Assembly (NCBI GenBank): GCA_009746045.1 | Contig: RPFO01000947.1 | Coordinates: 1 to 46,162, forward strand | Length of the DNA: 46,162 bases | Direction of reading: 5' to 3' | Origin: Mesostigma viride | Taxonomy: Eukaryota > Streptophyta > Mesostigmatophyceae > Mesostigmatales > Mesostigmataceae | Shown here: positions 21,590-28,893 of the stretch, one piece after another | Position numbering within the stretch: position 1 is the stretch's first letter | Layout of the letters: the number at the start of each line of letters is the position of its first letter | Translations under genes and position numbers: made by a program | Notes under the pieces: model-generated | What the model was told of the DNA's origin: nothing | What the model saw: the letters and a program-made list of their open reading frames with translations, nothing else | The model's database searches: none

Positions 21590-21712
21590 GGGCTTCTTCG
21601 GGTTGAGTTGGCGAATCGAGCTTGTTGAGCCCTGCTCGAAGTAATGCTCAAATGCGATGCCCAGGCCCGCCAGCACATCATCAAATGTGATTAGTTTCAC
21701 AGGTGGTCCGAA
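21590..21712 (-). other. exon-like open segment
   Basis: The minus strand reads PPVKLITFDDVLAGLGIAFE, then HYFEQGSTSSIRQL, and is followed by a donor-like CTGCG|GTAAGA near 21582. It lies between the ORF at 21738-22211 and the hypothetical gene below 21309, all on the same strand. It could be an internal exon of one gene spanning 22.2 to 19.3 kb, although a stop occurs just before the donor in this frame. Speculative. Confidence 0.25.
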
Positions 21713-21737
21713 GAGTTCCAAACGTGGTTGCTAATTT

Positions 21738-22211
21738 TCAGGCAGTGCCTGAAGGCCGCCTCGAAAGTGAAACGCGAAAGTGAAAAGGGGTCACAAACCC
21801 TATGTTCATATCCTTGACTCCCCCGTCGAGAACGAACCGAAAACCAGCGCCATGAACGAACTTGTGACGAGTAGATGACGACATCGTGGTTATGGCGTCG
21901 TACCCCCCCTGGTGCAGCTGCTGCTTTATCGCCGCCTTCCTGTCCTCTTGCTTCCGCCCGGGCGAAAACCAGGCGCTTCGCAATGCCTGGAGATGTGATA
22001 TTCTAATGGGCTTCATGCACTCGTGGCCGCACTTACAGTCGAACGTCTCGTCGGTCACTAGGCTGCCGGCATGGGTGCTGCCGCTTAGCACTATGGCTGC
22101 GAACTTGCGCTTCCCATGGTGTCCCATCACCATGATAGCGAAAGCCAGGAAGCAGATAGCCACGATTATGTCCCAGCAAAGCCATAGCACACCTTCCGTT
22201 TCGACCGCCAT
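21738..22211 (-). CDS. hypothetical protein with one membrane-like segment and a Cys/His motif
   Basis: 157 codons from the ATG at 22209-22211; the open frame extends 11 codons further upstream from a GTG. It begins MAVETEGVLWLCWD, then has a hydrophobic stretch (IIVAICFLAFAIMVM), then CKCGHECMKPIRISHLQALR and RKQEDRKAAIKQQL. The Cys/His plus amphipathic pattern recalls the N-terminal domain that precedes the catalytic region in the same transposase-like family as the gene at 6547-9958, but the match is weak. The first 14 codons lie within the inverted repeat at 22171-22757 and are duplicated on the plus strand at 22717. It could be an early exon of a gene continuing to lower coordinates. Confidence 0.4.
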   Translation of the reverse strand: MAVETEGVLWLCWDIIVAICFLAFAIMVMGHHGKRKFAAIVLSGSTHAGSLVTDETFDCKCGHECMKPIRISHLQALRSAWFSPGRKQEDRKAAIKQQLHQGGYDAITTMSSSTRHKFVHGAGFRFVLDGGVKDMNIGFVTPFHFRVSLSRRPSGTA

Positions 22212-22757
22212 GTCGGCCACTAGTCCGGATAGCTCAATGTGCACCTGACCTTGACACTAATCGCACAAACAGCCACAATTTTGCAAGCAAGAAGACATGG
22301 CTACCTCGGCATTTCATGAAATGTACTTCGTGAAATGCATTTCGTGAAATGTACTAAGGAACGTGATTGGCCGGCGTTCGCTCGCCAAATCTCGCAAAAT
22401 GTACTAAGGCACGTGATTGGTCCCGCAAAATGTACTAAGGAACGTGATTGGCCGGCGAAGATTCTGTAGGGAATTTTAATTGCAGCAAACAGAATCTTCG
22501 CCGGCCAATCACGTTCCTTAGTACATTTTGCGGGACCAATCACGTGCCTTAGTACATTTTGCGAGATTTGGCGAGCGAACGCCGGCCAATCACGTTCCTT
22601 AGTACATTTCGTGAAATGCCGAGGTAGCCATGTCTTCTTGCTTGCAAAATTGTGGCTGTTTGTGCGATTAGTGTCAAGGTCAGGTGCACATTGAGCTATC
22701 CGGACTAGTGGCCGACATGGCGGTCGAAACGGAAGGTGTGCTATGGCTTTGCTGGGA
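22171..22757. repeat. large near-perfect inverted repeat (arms 296 and 268 bp, loop 23 bp)
   Basis: The left arm, 22171-22466, is the reverse complement of the right arm, 22490-22757, around a 23-bp loop starting TAGGGAATTTTAATTG. The left arm has a 28-bp extra segment near 22320-22347 (made of TGAAATGTACTTCG and TGCATTTCG). Otherwise I saw no mismatches. Each arm contains three CCAATCACGT elements (right arm at 22505, 22536 and 22586; left-arm mirror images at 22361, 22411 and 22442); the middle one extends to CACGTG, a G-box. The outer ends hold mirror-image ORF starts (MAVETEGVLWLCWD at 22211 minus and 22717 plus). An RNA through it would fold into a long hairpin. Confidence 0.95.
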
Positions 22758-23380
22758 TGATTATCATCGTAGTACATCATATGTATTACAGTACATTTCA
22801 CGAAGTACATTTCATGGAGGCAGAGGGAAAGTTCCTGTTCATGGTGAGTCGGGGTTAGCAATCACGGCAATGTCGATACATGTACTTGCAGTATATACAA
22901 ATGCCATAATGTCCTTAGATGCAGCATGAATGTCTATTGTTCGGATTTCTTTTATCACGATGCTTAGGATGCCTTCCAACAGAAATCTGCTGCGCTACAG
23001 GTCGGGAATACCTGAACTTGATATGCGTGGCCAGTGGCCATGGCAGCCGGGGTCGGTAAGAATTAACTTCGATAGCCATGAATAATGCGGAAAGTGAACG
23101 TTGTCCACCCGCTGCACAGGGAAAATGGCTGCACAGGAACGGCCTGACGTGATACTGTCGCAAAGCAGTTCTCATAAGCCGACAATTACACATTCGACTT
23201 ATGATCGATAATCGGCGCAGGCCTTCGACATTCAAGCGCGCATCGAAACGTCGTGAGGATTTCGGACATTTAGATGAAGTTGGATTGTTTTCGGCCCTCG
23301 TATTTGCCATGATCTTGGCCATCCAATCTTTTTGCTTCGTGCACAGTTTGCGTTTGCAGTTAAGCGTAGGTACATGACAA
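22758..23380. other. unique DNA to the right of the palindrome
   Basis: GTACATTTCACGAAGTACAT at about 22792-22811 is related to the extra segment of the left palindrome arm. No recognisable gene was seen; ORFs on either strand resemble nothing known. Confidence 0.4.
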
Positions 23381-23445
23381 GCTTGCGTTTGCGTTTGCGT
23401 TTGCGTTTGCGTTTGCCTTTGCCTTTGCCTTTGCGTATACATTTG
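23381..23445. repeat. (TTTGCG)n / (TTTGCC)n hexanucleotide microsatellite
   Basis: About ten GTTTGC-type units, decaying into related text to about 23470. Confidence 0.85.
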
Positions 23446-23865
23446 CATGTGCGCTTGCGTTGCCGTTTGCTTATGCGTCCCAATGTATGTCTGGCTTTGG
23501 GCAATTCTATTTCCTTGTCGTTGGGATATGAGTGGGTGCTGGCGGTGGTGTTACTGTCGGCAGGTAGAGTGGCAGTGGCTTCAACTTCTGTTGCTTTTTC
23601 ATTGCATTTGCATTTTCATTGGGTCTCTGTAGTTAACAACTGCTTTAAATATCTTTGTTAATAGCCGGCTTCAGCTGTAATTTCGATTGCATGTTGCTTT
23701 TGAATTGCATTCGCACTGGGCACATGCAGTGGGCATTAGGCATTGGTAGTGCAATTACACATGCAGTCACACTTGCAATTGCAATGAAGTTGAAATTGAA
23801 GCTGCAGCTAAAATTTGCTACGTGCCTACTGGTACAGTCGCATGTGCAGTCAACTTTGTGCTTGT

Positions 23866-23930
23866 TTATTATTATTATTTCTTCTTCTTATAATTTCTTC
23901 TTATTATTATTATAATTTCTTCTTGCTTTT
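23866..23930. repeat. (ATT)n and (TTC)n trinucleotide tracts
   Basis: Alternating blocks of TTATTATTATT and TTTCTTCTTCTT. Simple sequence. Confidence 0.9.
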
Positions 23931-23958
23931 CGTAATGTGTGGTGGTTAGAATGGTGAT

Positions 23959-24118
23959 GGCAGGGGCAGGAGCAGGGGCAGGGGCAGGGGCAGGGGCAGG
24001 GGCAGGGGCAGGGGCAGGGGCAGGGGCAGGGGCAGGGGCAGGGGCAGGGGCAGGGGCAGGGGCAGGGGCAGGGGCAGGGGCAGGGGCAGGGGTAGGGGCA
24101 GGGGCAGGGGCAGGGGCA
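23959..24118. repeat. (GGGGCA)n hexanucleotide array
   Basis: About 26 near-perfect GGGGCA units. One unit is GGGGTA near 24091. All six frames are open, which yields Ala-Gly and Ala-Pro dipeptide ORFs that I do not call as genes. The top strand has a G4 run every six bases, a strong G-quadruplex pattern. Confidence 0.97.
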
Positions 24119-24280
24119 ATCATGAGTTGCTTTCGGCCTGGCATGTGCACCAGAACTGGCATATGTGCTCGCAATGCAGCTTGCTACTCTTGTTCCTTTT
24201 GTTTGCCTTTTCTTTTGTTTGGGAACTGTTCGTGCAGGGGGGTGGGATGAGGCCGCGAGTCTCTGGGCAGGGGCATTGAC

Positions 24281-24390
24281 GTGGGTAGGTGTGTGTCTGG
24301 GCTAAGTCTGCAATTGTCGCTGCTGTGCTGTACTTCTGGCTGTGGCTTACGGTGCATTTGTGGCTTGGAGTAGGGGTGAGGCTAGGGTGG
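24281..24390. repeat. duplicated flank segment, copy 1
   Basis: GTGGGTAGGTGTGTGTCT at 24281 recurs at 25225, and both copies continue through ACTTCTGGCTGTGGCTT and TTGTGGCTTGGAGTAGGGGT into a GGGCGT array. The offset is 944 bp, so the flank and the array were duplicated together. Confidence 0.85.
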
Positions 24391-25230
24391 GCGCAGGCGC
24401 GGGCGTGGGCGTGGGCGTGGGCGTGAGCGTGGGCATGGGCGCGGGCGTGGGCGTGGGCGTGGGCGTGGGCGTGGGCGTGGGCGTGGGCGTGGGCGTGGGC
24501 GTGGGCGTGGGCGTGGGCGTGGGCGTGGGCGTGGGCGTGGGCGTGGGCGTGGGCGTGGGCGTGGCATGGGCGTGGGCGTGGGCGTGGGCGTGGGCGTGGG
24601 CGTGGCGTGGGCGTGGGCGTGGGCGTGGGCGTGGGCGTGGGCGTGGGCGTGGGCGTGGGCGTGGGCGTGGGTGTGGGTGTGGGCGTGGGCGTGGGCGTGG
24701 GTGTGGGCGTGGGCGTGGGCGTGGGCGTGGGCGTGGGCGTGGGCGTGGGTGTGGGTGTGGGCGTGGGCGTGGGCGTGGGCGTGGGCGTGGGCGTGGGCGT
24801 GGGCGTGGGCGTGGGCGTGGGCGTGGGCGTGGGCGTGGGCGTGGGCGTGGGCGTGGGCGTGGGCGTGGGCGTGGGCGTGGGCGTGGGCGTGGGCGTGGGC
24901 GTGGGCGTGGGCGTGGGCGTGGGCGTGGGCATGGGCGTGGGCGTGGGCGTGGGCGTGCGCGTGCGCGTGGGCGTGGGCGTGGGAGTGGGCGTTGGAGTGG
25001 GCGTGGGCGTGGGCGTGAGCGTGGGCGTGGGCGTGGGCGTGGGCGTGGGCGTGGGCGTGGGCGTGGGCGTGGGCGTGGGCGTGGGCGTGGGCGTGGGCGT
25101 GGGCGTGGGCGTGGGCGTGGGCGTGGGCGTGGGCGTGGGCGTGGGCGTGGGCGTGGGCGTGGGCGTGGGCGTGGGCGTGGGCGTGGGCGTGGGCGTGGGC
25201 GTGAGCGTGGGCGTGGGCGTTGGCGTGGGT
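24387..25230. repeat. (GGGCGT)n hexanucleotide array, about 140 units
   Basis: 844 bp of GGGCGT with sparse variants: GGGTGT clusters near 24670-24760, GGGCAT near 24930, and interruptions such as CATGG near 24562-24605. No stop codon occurs in most frames, so very long dipeptide ORFs (GV, RG, AW, TP) are artefacts. There are G-runs of three every six bases. Confidence 0.97.
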
Positions 25231-25335
25231 AGGTGTGTGTCTCAGCTACGTCTGCTATTGTTGCAGCTGCGCTCTACTTCTGGCTGTGGCTTTGGGTATA
25301 ATTGTGGCTTGGAGTAGGGGTGAGGCTAGGGTGGG
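25225..25335. repeat. duplicated flank segment, copy 2
   Basis: Second copy of the segment at 24281-24390, diverged by scattered substitutions (CTCAGCTACG for CTGGGCTAAG) and leading into a second GGGCGT array. Confidence 0.85.
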
Positions 25336-25480
25336 CGTGGGCGTGGGCGTGGGCGTGGGCGTGGGCGTGGGCGTGGGCGTGGGCGTGGGCGTGGGCGTGG
25401 GCGTGGGCGTGGGCGTGGGCGTGGGCGTGGGCGTGGGCGTGGGCGTGGGCGTGGGCGTGGGCGTGGGCGTGGGCGTGGGG
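25331..25480. repeat. (GGGCGT)n array, second block of about 25 units
   Basis: Essentially uninterrupted GGGCGT. It is much purer and shorter than the first block, which suggests recent copying or expansion. Confidence 0.97.
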
Positions 25481-25485
25481 TGGGC

Positions 25486-25645
25486 ATGGGCGGGGCGGGG
25501 CGGGGCGGGGCGGGGCGGGGCGGGGGCGGGGGCGGGGGGCGGGGCGGGGGCGGGGCGGGGGCGGGGCGGGGGCGGGGGCGGGGGCGGGGGCGGGGGCGGG
25601 GGCGGGGGCGGGCGGGGGGGGGCGGGGGCGGGGCGGGGGCATGGG
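25486..25645. repeat. (GGGGC)n and (GGGGGC)n array
   Basis: About seven GGGGC units followed by mixed GGGGGC/GGGGC units. It closes the G-rich block with nearly pure G/C text. Confidence 0.95.
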
Positions 25646-26400
25646 CGTGTGCATGGGCGTTGGGGGGTCAGGGGGGCTGGGGTTGGGTTTGGGTGGGTGG
25701 GTCATTGGTGCAATGTTTGGAGTTGGGGCTTGTGTGTGTGTGTGGGGGGGGGGGGCATGGGGATTGCCATGCGCGTGCACGTGGGCGTCCGCGTGATCCT
25801 CTGTTCGTGTACATGTTCATGCATGTGCCATGACGGCACAATGCATGTCAGATTCGTGACTTTATCGTGTGTTCCCTAGTTGCAAGTATTACTGCTAAAA
25901 TTCATTGCAGCATTCCATTCCTTGCCTTGATTGCTTGCATCAGTTCATTCTATACTTCGATCATGACCTGAAGTGCTTAAGTATTACCAGACTCTCGCGC
26001 AGTGTCAGAATGTCCAATTTTTAGCACACATGCATGTTTGCACACCAAAGCCCTCATTCCCATGTTGATAAGGCTAAGTAAAACATTTTTTTTTTGTGCG
26101 GTGATCCACGAAATGCAGCTGTGAATGGCTCTAGGAGGTCACCAATGGTGGCCAGACCTGTTATTGAGCATTGGGAGACGTTACAGGGGCATCAATCACA
26201 GTTACATTTAGTTCAAATGTAGTTCAATTTAGTACATTATAGTATAAATGTAGTAGAAAATAGTACAACCTAGTATATTGTAGCATATACTAGTTCAACT
26301 ACCTCCAGATGAGATCCAGGGGCTATGGGGACACTTTTTATGCAAAACTGAACTTGAAACAAGCAAAAAACAAGAAACTTGGAAAAACTCAAAATGTACT
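25646..26400. other. unique DNA between the G-rich block and a LINE fragment
   Basis: Short (GT)n and poly-G tracts lie near 25730-25755. A run of degenerate TAGTA/TAGTT units (GTAGTTCAATTTAGTAC and similar) lies at about 26210-26300. No gene was recognised. Confidence 0.5.
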
Positions 26401-26417
26401 TGTGCTGGAGTACATTC

Positions 26418-27067
26418 TTAACGGCTGGCAGGGCAGGTCTGAATGTGCTCGGGGCTCTCGATGAGGGTGGTGTCATCCGCATAAATCAGGTCGGCAAGGC
26501 GGTAACCAGGTCTAACCCCGCCGTGCTCTTTCACGTTAAGGATGTCCAAGCCTGGCTCGAACCCCTTAAGAGCAGTAAAGCGCGCACGTGCCCGGCGCAT
26601 GACGTGATCCACGACAATAATGAACAGGTATGGGATCGACAGGACTGTCAGGACACAACCTTGCCACACCCCGTGGTGAAGGGGGAATGGTGGAGTGGTG
26701 CCCTCCGCAGTCCGCACTACTGCCTGTGAGCCCTCATACAGTCGGCGAATATGGCATGAATAAACGCAGGTGGTACCCGATCCAGAGCTAGGATGGCCCA
26801 AAGAGCCTCCCAGAGAACCGTGTCAAAGGCCTTGATATAGTCAACAAAAATGAAGACCAGCGGCAAACTGTCAGGGGGAAGTCGACGCTCCTCCTCCATC
26901 AACCGGCGCGCGACAAACACAGCCATGACAGTGTTACGACCACGACGGAAACCCATCTGAGACTCACCCAGGTGTGGGTCCAGCGCGGCGCGGAGCCTGT
27001 GCAGCATCATGCGCATGAAGACCTTCAGCGCGGCGCTCTGGAGGCAGACACCCCGGTAGTTGCCGGG
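26418..27067 (-). pseudogene. LINE reverse transcriptase, N-terminal/central half
   Basis: Minus strand, from 27067 down: GNYRGVCLQSAALKVF, SQMGFRRGRNTVMAVF, FIFVDYIKAFDTVLWEALW (RT motif A region), a frameshift near 26745, HHGVWQGCVLTVLS (motif B-like) and LADLIYADDTTLIES (motif C, YADD active site, about 26455-26500). These are standard RVT_1 landmarks of LINE polymerases. The fragment breaks off at about 26400, where AAGAATGTACTCCAGCAC matches the break of the fragment at 17197-18062. The endonuclease and thumb domains are missing, and the frameshift makes it non-functional. Confidence 0.85.
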
Positions 27068-27106
27068 GTCAGCAGCAGAGCAGAAATTAAACCGGCCCTA
27101 TATTCA

Positions 27107-27356
27107 GGACCTGCGCTGGTTGTTGTCTCCTTGACCGTTACGTACTAGTAATATATATCAGTGCTGCCACGTCTAGGTCATCTAGTCGCTCCACACGTAA
27201 GCCAGCCATAATTTCAATGCACAAGGATACACATTTCCATCACCATTCATCTTCATCATCCTGAACGACTCAAAAACGCGGAAAAGATAACGGCAGGCTC
27301 GAGCTACCATGGTCCGGATTCTCCCGATTTCTGGCCTGCGCTGGTTGTCTCTTTGA
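27107..27356 (-). repeat. dispersed repeat R, inverted copy
   Basis: Read on the minus strand it matches the full copy at 16829-17066: ATCAAAGAGACAACCAGCGC at 27356 down to TGACCTAGACG near 27170. It adds a second short inverted R end (GCGCTGGTTGTTGTCTCC on plus) at 27112. It sits exactly between the two oppositely oriented RT halves. Confidence 0.75.
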
Positions 27357-27391
27357 TATATATCAGTGCTGCCATTCGTCGACTGTCAGTA

Positions 27392-28380
27392 TGAGGGCTC
27401 CGTCACCGACACTGACAGGCAGTAGTGCGGACTACGGAATGAAGGCACCACCCCACCATTGATTCCCCCTTCACCACGGGGTGTGGCAAGGTTGTGTCCT
27501 GTCCCCATATCTTCTGATTATTGTCGTTGATCACGTCATCCGCCGGGCACCGACGTGCACGCTTTATAGCTCTTAGGGGTTCGAGCCTGGCTTGGACATG
27601 CCTCACTCACTTAACGAGCGCGAGCACGGCGGGGGTGGCACTGCCGCCTGTCTGACCTGATTTCTGCGTCCGGATGACACTACCCTCATGATCATCGCGC
27701 GCCCCGAGCACATTCAGACCTGGCTGGACTGTCTGGGCTTGGAGGCGAGGGCGGTGGGGTTGGAGATTAGTGTCAAAACGGAGGCGATGTGATTGGGGCC
27801 TCCAGTACACCGCAGCTGCCGTGACTGCTCGACGGGATGGAGGTCCCGTTCCGTGATCGCTTCAAACTGTTGGGGAGCATGCTTCCCGACCCCGCCGACG
27901 ATGTGGACATCCGCATCGGCTTGGCCTGGGCCAGACTTCGTTCGCTCAAACCCTACTGGCGCTCGAAGGGCCTGGGCGAGCACCGCAAGCGCATGCTCTT
28001 CAAGGTCTTCGTCCTCACGGTGCTTACGTATGGCGCCGAGGCATGGACACTCACGGACACACTGATGGCCAAGCTAAACGGCACGGTTTATAGGATGCTT
28101 CGACAGGTGCTTATAATGTAGGGTTTTCAAAGCATAGGTCATTAGAGTCTTTGTACCAGGGTATGCCTCGCATTTCGGACGAGATTAGGCAGCGTAGGAT
28201 AGCATTTGTACGGGACATCTTGCTCGCACCAGCCAGGTGGACACCGCCCTTGACCTCTGGCTGCCCCCCAGCGGCTTGGCCAACCAGGGCGGCACATCCT
28301 GACCTGGCCTGGCCCCAAGGACATTCCTAGAAAGCTAGGTAAACCTGCCATGAACTACATCCAGATGTTGCATGCTGGCC
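27392..28380 (+). pseudogene. LINE reverse transcriptase, central and C-terminal half, degraded
   Basis: The plus strand shows a decayed motif B region (GVWQGCVLSPYL-like text in mixed frames, 27480-27540) and a decayed catalytic box reading RPDDTTLMI in place of YADDTTL near 27670-27700. It then continues into EHIQTWLDCLGLEARAVGLE, a thumb with DGMEVPFRDRFKLLGS and RIGLAWARLRSLKPYWRSKG, TYGAEAWTLTDTL, RQRRIAFV and ADLVVPAQFEHR. The thumb segment (27837-28121) is open for 94 codons. It is parallel to the minus-strand fragment at 17197-18062. Stops and frameshifts show it is dead. Confidence 0.8.
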
Positions 28381-28424
28381 GACCTAGTGGTACCAGCTCA
28401 GTTTGAACACCGCATGGCACTCCC

Positions 28425-28875
28425 TCATCGCGCGGCAGACATCGCGCGGCGCAGCCACAATGTCATCGTCAAGCACTTCGACCAGCAGGCAGGTGAGACC
28501 TCCACGAGCCTTCTTGAGGCATTTAAGCGCGCCATTCTTGCCCCCATGTTACTCACTGGTGAGCTGGACATGTCGGCTGTCCGCCTCCCCCGCGCGCGGG
28601 GGAAGGCTGGCCCGGCACCCGTGCTCCTCACCTTTAAGTACATGGCGGACAAGCTGGCGTTCCTTAAATGCCGCAAGAAGCTCTCGGAGACTCGCTAATT
28701 CACGCTGGACGACGACTTGACCCTGGCCCAGCAACAACGGCGACGCGAGCTATGGCCGACCTACCTTCAGCTCCGGCAGAGCGCAAGGGGGAAGCCGGTA
28801 TACTGGAGGGGGGCGGTCATCCACGTTGACCACAAGCCCTGGCAGCCCCCTCCTGCCACCTCAGACTAGGAATAT
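28425..28875 (+). pseudogene. LINE ORF1 C-terminal fragment fused behind ORF2
   Basis: After the ORF2-like QFEHR segment the frame continues into VIVKHFDQQ, then FKRAILAPMLLTGELDM, VLLTFKYMADKLAFLK, TLDDDLTLAQQQRRRELW and GKPVYWRGAVIHVDHKPW. This parallels 12020-12480, the ORF1 pseudogene copy. A LINE normally has ORF1 upstream of ORF2, so ORF1 text behind ORF2 text marks a chimera. It ends at GGAATATATATATACC, directly against the satellite. Confidence 0.65.
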
Positions 28876-28893
28876 ATATATACCAGCACCTCA

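Noticed and set aside
22301-22861. 186-codon minus-strand ORF across the palindrome
   Set aside because: Its repeated CTKERDWPA-like text comes from the inverted repeat itself, and the frame crosses the loop.
24120-25879. Very long dipeptide-repeat ORFs (TP, GV, RG, AW) over the hexanucleotide arrays
   Set aside because: A stop-free six-base repeat opens all frames; no flanking coding sequence or known domain supports a protein.
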